A program made the position numbers and the translations under genes. Below the pieces are notes generated by a model that made no database searches, was not told the origin of the DNA, and saw nothing but the letters and a program-made list of their open reading frames with translations. Below, piece by piece: positions 9,094 through 16,828 of a DNA stretch of 64,000 nt. The DNA is from Citrobacter youngae ATCC 29220 (GTDB taxonomy: Bacteria; Pseudomonadota; Gammaproteobacteria; Enterobacterales; Enterobacteriaceae). The stretch covers positions 1,398,734-1,462,733 of the forward strand of contig NZ_GG730299.1 in NCBI RefSeq assembly GCF_000155975.1. The letters are read 5' to 3'. Each line of letters opens with the position of its first letter. Positions within the stretch are counted from its first letter, which is position 1.

Positions 9094-9906
9094 TCAGTTA
9101 TTAACCGGGATCACCGCGCCTTTATATTTGGTGCGGATCCAGTCCTGGATCTCTTTTGAGTGCAGCACGTTAACCAGCGCCGCGATATCCTTTTTCTTCT
9201 CATCGCCGCGATGTACGGTAATGATATTGGCATACGGGTTATTTTCGCCGCTTTCGACGGCAATCGGATCTTTCACCGGATCCAGCCCCGCGTCGATGGC
9301 GTAGTTGGCGTTAATCACCACCGCATCGCCTTCATCGTTGTTATACATCTGCGGTAACAGCGCCGCTTCCACGTTAGGCAGGAACTTCAGTTTTTTCGGG
9401 TTTTCCACGATGTCGCTAATGCGCGCGGTCACTTTATCCACGCCTGGCTTCAGCTTGATCACGCCCTCTTTTTCGAAAATCGACAGAATACGGCCTTCTT
9501 CAGATACCGCATCGCGCATGATGACCTTGCCGCCTTCCGGCAGATCTTTAAGCGATTTCACCTTCTTCGAGTAGATGCCGATCGGCTCAATGTGAATGGC
9601 TCCGGCGCTGACGAAGTCGTAGGTTTTATCGCCCGCATGGTCTTTAATCACGCTGTTCAGATATGGAATATGCTGGAAGTAGTTAGCGTCAATCTCACGG
9701 CCTGCCAGCGCGGTGTTTGGCAAAATGTAATCCTGGAACGGTTTAATTTCCAGGTCGATCCCCTGCTTTGCCAGAATCGGTTTGGCCTGCTCAAGGATCT
9801 CTGCGTGCGGTACGTTTGACGCGCCAACGGTCAGAGTATCAGCCCAGGCGGCGAAGCTCAGGGCGCTTAAGGTTGCTGCGGCGAGTAATGTCAGTGATTT
9901 TTTCAT
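9094..9906 (-). CDS. MetQ/NlpA-family periplasmic substrate-binding protein
   Basis: 270 residues; PF03180-type binding protein (VGASNVPHAEILEQAKPIL near the mature N-terminus, ALAGREIDANYFQHIPYL about 70-85). The family usually binds methionine or related amino acids and feeds a MetNI transporter, whose genes lie directly upstream in the same transcript. The signal peptide MKKSLTLLAAATLSALSFA ends AWA before DTLTVG. There is no lipobox cysteine, so unlike E. coli MetQ this is predicted to be a free periplasmic protein. It resembles Salmonella SfbA-type paralogues, but the substrate cannot be read from sequence. It is separate from the backbone metNIQ expected elsewhere in the genome. Confidence 0.85.
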   Translation of the reverse strand: MKKSLTLLAAATLSALSFAAWADTLTVGASNVPHAEILEQAKPILAKQGIDLEIKPFQDYILPNTALAGREIDANYFQHIPYLNSVIKDHAGDKTYDFVSAGAIHIEPIGIYSKKVKSLKDLPEGGKVIMRDAVSEEGRILSIFEKEGVIKLKPGVDKVTARISDIVENPKKLKFLPNVEAALLPQMYNNDEGDAVVINANYAIDAGLDPVKDPIAVESGENNPYANIITVHRGDEKKKDIAALVNVLHSKEIQDWIRTKYKGAVIPVNN

Positions 9907-9927
9907 GATAATGGTTTCCGTATTTTA

Positions 9928-10596
9928 TTAGCGTTTATCTAACAGAGAGGTGATCACATCGCCGCAAAGCTGGATGATGAAAACGATGAGCAGGATCGTC
10001 ACCGTCGCCACCAGCGTGACGTCGCTGTGGTTGCGCTGGAATCCTTCCAAATAGGCCAAATTCCCTAAACCACCGGCACCAATGACTCCCGCCATCGCGC
10101 TGTAGCTCACCAGCGCAATCAGCGTCACGGTGATCCCGGACACCAGAGCGGGAGAAGATTCCGGCAGTAAAACCCGAAAAATAAGCGTACTCAGACGTGC
10201 GCCCATTGAGCGCGTCGCTTCAATAACGCCTTTATCTACTTCACGCAGGGCGATTTCGACCAGCCGTGCATAAAACGGCGCCGCTCCCACGATCAATGCG
10301 GGCAGCGCGGCATTCGCGCCGAGAATGGTGCCGACCATCGCTTTAGTAAACGGGATCAGCAGCACGATCAAAATGATGAAGGGGATCGAGCGAAAGATAT
10401 TCACCACCAGCGAAATCGCGCTATACACCGCACGGTTGGGGAACAGTCCGCCGCGCGCGGTCAGAAACAGCGCCAGGCCAAGGGCGACCCCAAGCACAAA
10501 GGTCGCCACGCCGGAAAGCGCTGTCATATAGAGCGTTTCCTGGGTTGCTGCCAGCAGTTGATCCCATTTCAGATGCGGAAACAGTTCTTCAGCCAT
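9928..10596 (-). CDS. MetI-family ABC transporter permease
   Basis: 222-residue inner-membrane permease with five or six hydrophobic segments. The binding-protein-dependent EAA loop is visible in EATRSMGARLSTLIFRVLLPESSPALVSG. It forms the channel for the MetQ-like protein downstream and is energised by the MetN-like ATPase upstream. The start overlaps the metN-like gene by 8 nt and a 21-nt gap precedes the binding-protein gene, so the three form an operon on the minus strand. Confidence 0.87.
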   Translation of the reverse strand: MAEELFPHLKWDQLLAATQETLYMTALSGVATFVLGVALGLALFLTARGGLFPNRAVYSAISLVVNIFRSIPFIILIVLLIPFTKAMVGTILGANAALPALIVGAAPFYARLVEIALREVDKGVIEATRSMGARLSTLIFRVLLPESSPALVSGITVTLIALVSYSAMAGVIGAGGLGNLAYLEGFQRNHSDVTLVATVTILLIVFIIQLCGDVITSLLDKR

Positions 10597-11611
10597 GGAG
10601 AATCACCTCACCGTCAATGTCGCTATGGCGCAGGTCGGCCAGAATATTGTTCAATTGCTGCTCGGTAGCCACCACCTGCACCCAAAGCTGACCAAACGCG
10701 CCGTGCGCGGTTTGCGTCATCTTGCCGTGCAAAATGTTAAACGGCAGGCCGTAGCGCAGGGTCAATTCTCCAACGACAGGACGGTGGGTACGCTGCCCGG
10801 TAAACGTAAGCTTGATAACTACGCCGCCAAGCTCGCTTGCCAGCTGCGGGTTGAACTCATCTTCTTCGGCGTACTGACTCACCTGACGAACGAACTGCCG
10901 GGTGATCGGCTGCTGCGGATGGGTAAAGACGTTGAGCACGTCGCCCTCTTCAACAACTTTGCCGTTTTCCATCACCGCCACGCGGTCGCAGATTTTGCGT
11001 ACCACATGCATTTCATGGGTGATCAACACGATGGTTAATTTGAAGCGACGATTAATATCGAGCAGTAGATCGAGGATCTGATCGGTGGTTTGCGGATCCA
11101 GCGCTGAGGTGGCTTCGTCGCACAGCAGGACGTCAGGATTATTCGCCAACGCACGGGCAATTCCCACCCGCTGTTTTTGACCGCCGCTAAGTTGAGACGG
11201 ATACGCGTTTTCACGACCACTCAACCCGACCAGCGTAATCAATTCGGCAACCCGCGCGTTGATGGACACTTTTGGCGCACCGGCGATTTGCATAGAGAAA
11301 GCAATATTTTCGCTAACCGTTCGCGACCACAGCAAATTGAAGTGCTGGAATACCATGCTGATTTTCAGTCGCGCCTGGCGCAGAGATTCTCCGCGGGCGG
11401 CGGAGATATCGTGGCCGTTAATCGTCACGCTGCCGGAGGTCGGTTTTTCCAGGCCATTAAGCAAGCGAATCAAGGTACTCTTACCCGCCCCGCTGTAACC
11501 AATAATTCCGTAAATCTGCCCCTGCTCAACCGTCAGGTTGACGTTATCGACAGCGGTAATGGCAAGCCTGCCTGGCGTAAACACTTTCGAAATATTCTTC
11601 AGGACAATCAT
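10589..11611 (-). CDS. MetN-family ABC transporter ATP-binding protein
   Basis: 340 residues. The ATPase domain (about 1-240) has Walker A GYSGAGKST, Q-loop FQHFNLL, signature LSGGQKQRVGIARAL and Walker B VLLCDEATSALD, then H-loop LITHEM. A C-terminal extension of about 90 residues resembles the NIL regulatory domain that in E. coli MetN binds methionine and inhibits transport. The ATG is at 11611. No strong Shine-Dalgarno precedes it; instead the start region forms one arm of an inverted repeat (11613-11689). I see no clear MetJ box array upstream. Confidence 0.87.
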   Translation of the reverse strand: MIVLKNISKVFTPGRLAITAVDNVNLTVEQGQIYGIIGYSGAGKSTLIRLLNGLEKPTSGSVTINGHDISAARGESLRQARLKISMVFQHFNLLWSRTVSENIAFSMQIAGAPKVSINARVAELITLVGLSGRENAYPSQLSGGQKQRVGIARALANNPDVLLCDEATSALDPQTTDQILDLLLDINRRFKLTIVLITHEMHVVRKICDRVAVMENGKVVEEGDVLNVFTHPQQPITRQFVRQVSQYAEEDEFNPQLASELGGVVIKLTFTGQRTHRPVVGELTLRYGLPFNILHGKMTQTAHGAFGQLWVQVVATEQQLNNILADLRHSDIDGEVILHG

Positions 11612-11612
11612 G

Positions 11613-11689
11613 TCGTTTGGGTATCCGCTGCTGCTTATTGTTATCCTGCTAGCGCTTTTGGCTGTTTAGCAGTATGGATGTCCAAACGA
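11613..11689 (-). promoter_or_regulatory. Long inverted repeat in the metN-like leader
   Basis: On the plus strand TCGTTTGGGTATCC (11613-11626) and GGATGTCCAAACGA (11676-11689) pair in 12 of 14 positions across a 49-nt loop. In the transcript the proximal arm ends one nucleotide from the start codon, so the hairpin would occlude the ribosome-binding region. It could be a translational control element or a protein operator; the ligand is unknown. Confidence 0.5.
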
Positions 11690-11934
11690 GTGTAATCAGC
11701 GAAATTAGCTTTTAGAATGAATTAAAAAGAATTTGATATAACTTTAAGGAATATCCATACCGCAAGAAGAGAGAAGGCCCGCGTGCGCTTTCACATCTGA
11801 ATGCACTGACATAATGAAAAAGCATCTGAAATCTTTACTCACTGGTTTTTAACGGGCTAAACCGAGGTTATTTAAAACTGAATCGAGCAAGCCAGCATCT
11901 TTATAATGAGCGTACAAAAATTGCATTACTGAGA

Positions 11935-11950
11935 TATGACAATTGTCACA
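11935..11950 (+). promoter_or_regulatory. Candidate CRP site 1
   Basis: TATGACAATTGTCACA fits TGTGA-N6-TCACA with one mismatch and contains the perfect 12-bp palindrome TGACAATTGTCA. It lies about 170 bp before the DeoR-kinase ATG, so catabolite control of the operon is likely. Confidence 0.5.
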
Positions 11951-12052
11951 ACATATAGCTCAACCAGTGTAAGCATATAATTATTAATAATGCGAAACAT
12001 CCTTTTTATTCTTCGTGATAATTTGGTTTTGCTTCCGGTTTACAGCATGATC

Positions 12053-12068
12053 TGTGATTCATTTCACC
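12053..12068 (+). promoter_or_regulatory. Candidate CRP site 2
   Basis: TGTGATTCATTTCACC fits TGTGA-N6-TCACA with one mismatch. It is about 52 bp before the ATG at 12120 and 118 bp downstream of site 1. It could act as a repressor site or serve a promoter just downstream. Confidence 0.45.
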
Positions 12069-12119
12069 ACATGTCAACATTACTCTAAATACAATTCAAC
12101 GAAATACACGGAGGCTTTA

Positions 12120-13346
12120 ATGTTTAAAGAAGAAAGGCGCGCCACTATTCTTAACCTGTTGATCAAGGATCATAGTGTAAGCGTAAGTAAACTTGCCGTT
12201 CTTTTTAATGTTAGCCAGGAGACCATTCGTTCAGACCTGTGTTATTTTCAGAAGACAGGAATGCTGGTGCGTTGTTACGGCGGTGGTATTGTTAATCGTC
12301 AGGCATTAAACAAACTCATTACTGAAAATAAAATAGACATCTCCGGCACTATTTCGACTCCGGCAAACAAAGATATTCGTTTAAGCAAAGAAGAGGCAAA
12401 AATGTCGGGCAAAGTTTGTATTTTAGGTTCATTTAATATTGATGTATCCGCCACCGTACCGTGGCTACCTCAGAGCGGTGAATCTATCCTCGCAAGCCAG
12501 TTTGGGTTTTATCCTGGAGGAAAAGGCGCGAACCAGGCGCTGGCCGCCAATAATGCAGGTGCCGATGTCCATTTTATTTTTAAGGTTGGCAAAGATCAGT
12601 TCAGCGCCTTCGCGCTCAATCATATTATCCAGTCCGGCATCAACTCATATAGTGCCTATCAAACCGATGAAGCGCCTACCGGGAGTGCACTGATTTATGT
12701 TTCCGCCGAGGATGGTGATAATATTATCGCTATCTATCCCGGTGCGAATATGACGTTAAGTAAACAAGAAATCAATGAACAGCGGGGTTATATCTCTGAA
12801 GCCAATGTACTGCTGATGCAACTGGAGACGAATATCGATGCTATTGAAGAGTTCGTGCGTCTGGGTAAATCAGAAAACAAAACCATTATTCTTAATCCGG
12901 CGCCATATACTAAAAATATCCATCATTTATTATCGTCCATCGATATTCTTACACCTAATGAAACAGAGGCGTCGTTTCTGTCAGGTATTACCATTACAGA
13001 TATTGATGATGCCCAAAAAGCAGGAAATATCATTCTGCAGTCTGGCGTTGGGAAGGTGATTATCACTCTCGGCGCGCAAGGATCGTTACTGTGCGAACGT
13101 CACCGGACTTTGTTTATCCCTGCGTGGAGTGCCGTCGTCAAAGATGCCGCGGGCGCGGGTGATGCCTTTAATGGCGCACTGGCCACCTCACTTGCGCGAA
13201 AATCGGACCTTGTGTCAGCCATTCAGTATGCCTCTGCCTTTGCTTCACTGGCAGTAGAACAAGAAGGCGCATCGAGCATGCCGCAGCATGAGCAGGTACT
13301 GCACCGGATGCGCACTCAATCGCATGATATTGTTAATATCAAATAA
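12120..13346 (+). CDS. Fused DeoR-type regulator and ribokinase-family sugar kinase
   Basis: 408 residues from ATG 12120, which has a GGAGG site 7 nt upstream; an upstream in-frame ATG lacks one. Residues 1-60 are a DeoR helix-turn-helix (SVSKLAVLFNVSQETIRSDL, then the typical GMLVRCYGGG wing). After a linker, residues 97-400 form a complete PfkB/ribokinase domain: SFNIDVSATVPWLPQSGE, GGKGANQA (133-140), NETE (280-283) and the catalytic DAAGAGDAFNG with Asp348. The kinase therefore looks active. The DeoR effector domain is replaced by the kinase, suggesting the substrate or phosphorylated product controls DNA binding. It leads a four-gene operon; the sugar or nucleoside is unknown. Confidence 0.85.
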   Translation: MFKEERRATILNLLIKDHSVSVSKLAVLFNVSQETIRSDLCYFQKTGMLVRCYGGGIVNRQALNKLITENKIDISGTISTPANKDIRLSKEEAKMSGKVCILGSFNIDVSATVPWLPQSGESILASQFGFYPGGKGANQALAANNAGADVHFIFKVGKDQFSAFALNHIIQSGINSYSAYQTDEAPTGSALIYVSAEDGDNIIAIYPGANMTLSKQEINEQRGYISEANVLLMQLETNIDAIEEFVRLGKSENKTIILNPAPYTKNIHHLLSSIDILTPNETEASFLSGITITDIDDAQKAGNIILQSGVGKVIITLGAQGSLLCERHRTLFIPAWSAVVKDAAGAGDAFNGALATSLARKSDLVSAIQYASAFASLAVEQEGASSMPQHEQVLHRMRTQSHDIVNIK

Positions 13347-13358
13347 TAGGATATCAGT

Positions 13359-14096
13359 ATGAAAATTTTATTTATCGGTGAATCATGGCATATTCATATG
13401 ATTCATTCTAAGGGCTATGACAGCTTCACATCCAGTAAATACGAAGAAGGTGCTGACTATCTCTTATCCTGTCTGCGCCAGCAGAATATTACTATCGACT
13501 ATATGCCCGCGCATATTGTGCAAACTCGTTTCCCGCAAACCGTAGAGGAACTCGATGTATACGACGCAATCGTGATTAGCGATATTGGTAGCAATACCTT
13601 TTTGTTGCAAAACAAGACCTTTTATCAGATGAATATCATCCCAAATGCGTTAGCGTTGATAAAAGAATATGTCGCAAATGGCGGCGGTCTGTTAATGATT
13701 GGCGGATACCTTTCCTTCACCGGCATTGAAGCTAAAGCGAATTATAAAAATACCCTGCTGGCCGACGTTTTACCTGTCGAAATGCTCGATTATGACGATC
13801 GCGTTGAAATTCCACAAGGATGCAGCCCAATTAACACTGACGAACAGCATGTCATTACGCAAAACCTGACGCAGTGGCCCCCGTTACTCGGTTATAACAA
13901 ATTGCGTGCTAAAGCAAACAGCACAACGCTGGTCAAAATAAATGACGATCCACTTTTAGTTCTCGGTAAATACAATAAAGGGAAAGTCGGTTGTTTTGCC
14001 AGTGATTGCGCCCCGCACTGGGGAAGCCCGCAATTTATGCAGTGGGAACATTATACGCCATTCTGGTGTAACGTTCTGCATGCCATTAAAAAATAA
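13359..14096 (+). CDS. Class I glutamine amidotransferase-like protein (PF07090 type)
   Basis: 245 residues, starting MKILFIGESWHIHMIHSKGYD, with an AGGATAT site upstream. The fold resembles the class I glutamine amidotransferase-like family formerly DUF1355: an N-terminal beta-strand, LDVYDAIVISDIGSNTFLL near residue 66, the elbow NGGGLLMIGGYLSFTG (108-122) and a C-terminal GCFASDCAPHWGSPQFM (222-238). At the elbow where a catalytic Cys normally stands there is Gly-Tyr, so glutaminase activity is doubtful. Binding of a sugar or ligand is an alternative role. It lies 12 nt after the DeoR-kinase gene, clearly co-transcribed. Confidence 0.7.
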   Translation: MKILFIGESWHIHMIHSKGYDSFTSSKYEEGADYLLSCLRQQNITIDYMPAHIVQTRFPQTVEELDVYDAIVISDIGSNTFLLQNKTFYQMNIIPNALALIKEYVANGGGLLMIGGYLSFTGIEAKANYKNTLLADVLPVEMLDYDDRVEIPQGCSPINTDEQHVITQNLTQWPPLLGYNKLRAKANSTTLVKINDDPLLVLGKYNKGKVGCFASDCAPHWGSPQFMQWEHYTPFWCNVLHAIKK

Positions 14097-14157
14097 GCGC
14101 CAGTCTGCAGGTGATTATTGAATCACCTGCCCTTTTCTCTCTGTATCGGTTAAGAAT

Positions 14158-15051
14158 ATGCAAAATCACTACAAATATGGTGAAATGTTTTGCGATGGCA
14201 TATTAACCAGCTATCGTATCTATGGCGATCCGGCCTCGCCATTAATGCCCTTAATTATCTTACACGGCGGCCCATCCGGCGGTTTTGATTATCTGTTAAA
14301 TTATCACCAGCTGTCGACTGATGGACGCATGGTGGTATTTTACGATCAATATGGCTGCGGTCGTTCCACCCATTTCCCGCTGGCGGATGCCTCATTCTGG
14401 ACAATAGAACGCTACCTTCAGCAACTCCACCAATTAATCTGTCATCTGAATATTGGCCTGCGCTATGCATTACTCGGACACTCCTGGGGAGGCATGCTGG
14501 CAGCAGAGCATGCCTGCAGGCAACCGGAAGGCTTAGGTGGTGTGATATACGCCAGCTCGCCTGCCAGCATCCCGCTTTGGCAAAGCGAAGTGCTGCGACT
14601 GTTTAAAGCACTCACGGCAGGCGCGGATGCAATGCCAGACGAGACCATTATGCAGGCAAAAATCTATCAGCATCCGCCTGAACAACTCATTGCCTATTAC
14701 GCCCGGCATGTTTATTCCCTGCGGCAAGAACCGCTGCATATTCAGCGTGCTAATGCGCAATTCGCCGCCGACCCCACGGCTTACCATATTTTGTGGGGCG
14801 CCAACGAGCTGGCGGTCAATGGCACGCTGGCGCAGTGGGACATCACCGGTTCATTGCACAAGATTCGATGCCCTGGACTGGTCCTGCGTGGTGAGCACGA
14901 TCAGGCAACATCGCAGGTCGTTCAACCGCTTATTACCCAGATAACCCACTGTCGGAGCGTGACGATTCCTGACAGCAGCCATAACCCGCATGAAGAAAAT
15001 ACCGAGCCTTGCCTCACCGCGGTCCGTGAGTTTTTACGAGGCCTTGATTAA
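14158..15051 (+). CDS. Alpha/beta hydrolase, prolyl aminopeptidase-like (S33)
   Basis: 297 residues. The S33 family landmarks are all visible: oxyanion HGGP (36-39), DQYGCGRS (63-70), nucleophile elbow GHSWGG with Ser109, acid in RGEHDQAT and His in DSSHNPHEE. There is no signal peptide, so it is cytoplasmic. Relatives remove N-terminal proline from small peptides or cleave amino-acid amides and esters. With an APC permease 20 nt downstream and a kinase upstream, it probably processes an imported amino-acid conjugate. It lies 61 nt after the amidotransferase-like gene. Exact substrate unknown. Confidence 0.8.
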   Translation: MQNHYKYGEMFCDGILTSYRIYGDPASPLMPLIILHGGPSGGFDYLLNYHQLSTDGRMVVFYDQYGCGRSTHFPLADASFWTIERYLQQLHQLICHLNIGLRYALLGHSWGGMLAAEHACRQPEGLGGVIYASSPASIPLWQSEVLRLFKALTAGADAMPDETIMQAKIYQHPPEQLIAYYARHVYSLRQEPLHIQRANAQFAADPTAYHILWGANELAVNGTLAQWDITGSLHKIRCPGLVLRGEHDQATSQVVQPLITQITHCRSVTIPDSSHNPHEENTEPCLTAVREFLRGLD

Positions 15052-15071
15052 CACGAATTGAGGTATTTACT

Positions 15072-16415
15072 ATGAGTAAAATCAAAAAGTTATCTCTTAC
15101 AGATTTGGTGCTGTACGGGCTGGTATTCATGGTTCCGATCGCGCCGGTTTCTCTCTATGGCGTCGTATATAATTTATCTCATGGCATGGTCGCGCTGGTG
15201 TATATTATTGGTGCTATCGCGATGTTTTTTACCGCCCACAGCTATTCAACATTATCAAAGCACATCTCCTCCTCCGGGTCGGCTTATACCTATGCGGGCG
15301 TGTGCATCAACCCTGCGGTGGGTTTTCTCACCGGCTGGATTTTGCTGCTGGATTATCTGTTATTCCCTACGCTGGTTGCCGTGCTGGGGGGGGTTGCTGT
15401 TCATGCCATTCTTCCGCAAATACCGATTTGGGTATGGCCGTTAATTTACGTGGCTATCGGAACGGGCATAAACTATTTGGGAATACAACAAACGGCTAAA
15501 TTCGACAAGCTGCTGGTCTTTATTCAACTCGGTATTCTGGCTATTTTTGTGGTGCTGATTTTGCGTCTGCTGATGCTTGATAGCAGCCATGTGTCATTTT
15601 CTTTCAAACCCTTTTTTGACTCGCAGTGGTTTACGCCTGGCTTAATTGCTACCGCGATCTCTGTTGCGGCGCTCAACTTCCTCGGGTTTGATGCCATCAG
15701 TACCCTTAGTGAAGAAAGCGAAGGCGGCGGAAAAGCGGTCAGTAAGGCAACCCTCCTCGCCCTAATCCTGGCCACCGTGCTGTTTATTATTGTGGTGACG
15801 TTTGCCGCATTCGCCACCGGCAAGGTTGACAGCTTTGCCGACGGCACTGAAACGAACGAAGCCTTCTTCACGATTGCGGGCAATGTTGGCGGCATCTGGC
15901 TGAAAGTCGCCTTTTCTATCATCGTGGCGTTCGTTTGCGCGGTGGGGAACATTATTACGGCGCAAACCGCCGTATCCCGCGTACTGTTCTCTATGGGGCG
16001 AGATAAAATGTTGCCCACATTTCTGGCGCACGTGCACAGTAAAAGAAAAACGCCTGACTATGCCATTCTGTTCACCGGGGCGGTGACGCTGTTCCTTAGC
16101 TACCTGTTTTCCGGGAAAATTGAATCCATATCCACCCTTGTCAACTTCGGCGCGCTTTTCGCCTTCTTTGTGGTGAACCTGTGTGTCTTCGTGCTCTACA
16201 ACGTAAAGATGAAAGAACACCGTCGTCTTTTCCCTCACGTGATTTCTCCTGTGCTGGGAATGGTTGTCATCGGTTATGTCTGTATGAATATGAACATTCA
16301 TGCGCTGACGCTGGGGATCATCTGGTCTGTAATTGGACTGGCGGTTCTGTGGTATCGGAAAGCGCATAAGCAGGATATTAATATCGATCTTGAGGGGCGA
16401 AAGCTGCTCGACTGA
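15072..16415 (+). CDS. APC-superfamily amino acid permease
   Basis: 447-residue membrane protein with about 12 hydrophobic segments. The N-terminal helix carries LVLYGLVFMVPIAPVSLYG, an APC TM1-like substrate loop, and TM6-like LNFLGFDAISTLSEES is typical of amino-acid/polyamine/organocation carriers (YhdG or PuuP-like). The DNA between 15385 and 15395 contains a G9 run, intact in frame here, that could slip. It is the last gene of the operon, followed by a terminator at 16460-16490. It probably imports the substrate of the hydrolase or kinase. Confidence 0.82.
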   Translation: MSKIKKLSLTDLVLYGLVFMVPIAPVSLYGVVYNLSHGMVALVYIIGAIAMFFTAHSYSTLSKHISSSGSAYTYAGVCINPAVGFLTGWILLLDYLLFPTLVAVLGGVAVHAILPQIPIWVWPLIYVAIGTGINYLGIQQTAKFDKLLVFIQLGILAIFVVLILRLLMLDSSHVSFSFKPFFDSQWFTPGLIATAISVAALNFLGFDAISTLSEESEGGGKAVSKATLLALILATVLFIIVVTFAAFATGKVDSFADGTETNEAFFTIAGNVGGIWLKVAFSIIVAFVCAVGNIITAQTAVSRVLFSMGRDKMLPTFLAHVHSKRKTPDYAILFTGAVTLFLSYLFSGKIESISTLVNFGALFAFFVVNLCVFVLYNVKMKEHRRLFPHVISPVLGMVVIGYVCMNMNIHALTLGIIWSVIGLAVLWYRKAHKQDINIDLEGRKLLD

Positions 16416-16459
16416 GCCTGAAAGCAGAATCTGCATCACCTTATTTTTTCTTGTTGCGC

Positions 16460-16490
16460 AACACCGCCTGACGTTAGGCGGTGTTTTGTT
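16460..16490 (+). terminator. Terminator of the DeoR-kinase operon
   Basis: AACACCGCCT (16460-16469) and AGGCGGTGTT (16476-16485) form a GC-rich stem around a short loop, followed by TTGTT. It lies 45 nt after the permease stop. Confidence 0.8.
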
Positions 16491-16563
16491 AACCAACCCG
16501 AAACAAATTAATGCAGATTCTTTGGTAAACTGCACAGAACTGTTTTGAAACAGCGTTTCCATT

Positions 16564-16623
16564 TTCCTTTTAGATTAAATTCAGCGTATAATGCGCGCCA
16601 ATTGTCTCTTGAATGGTTTCAGC
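16564..16623 (+). promoter_or_regulatory. pykF promoter with Cra (FruR) site
   Basis: A perfect -10 TATAAT lies at 16587-16592, with a weak -35 TTCCTT at 16564-16569 (17-bp spacer); start would be near 16599. TGAATGGTTTCAGC at 16610-16623 resembles the Cra operator (GCTGAAWCGWTTCA in reverse). It is just downstream of the start, as expected for the known Cra repression of pykF. The leader to the ATG is about 230 nt. Confidence 0.75.
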
Positions 16624-16828
16624 ACATTGACCAGTAAAACTCAACGACTACAAAACTCACCTTCCCGTTGGGCTGAAACGCAAGCACACATTCCTCTGCA
16701 CGCTCTTTCGATGTCACCTATCCTTAGAGCGAGACATCATCACTTTCGTAACTCAGGTTTAGCTTCCCGTCCGTGCGCGACGGGGGCCAGATTTCCCAAT
16801 CCTTCTCAACTTAAAGACTAAGACTGTC

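Larger units (their letters stand above)
11690..12119. other. Divergent intergenic region, metN-like gene / DeoR-kinase operon
   Basis: About 430 bp, AT-rich. It holds two CRP-like sites (separate entries) that fit the plus-strand operon. No ORF, tRNA or repeat is convincing here. The promoter of the transporter presumably lies near 11690-11760, but I cannot pick hexamers with confidence. Confidence 0.5.

Noticed and set aside
11613-11689. MetJ operator array before the metN-like gene
   Set aside because: No tandem AGACGTCT-like boxes are present; only the unrelated inverted repeat is seen.
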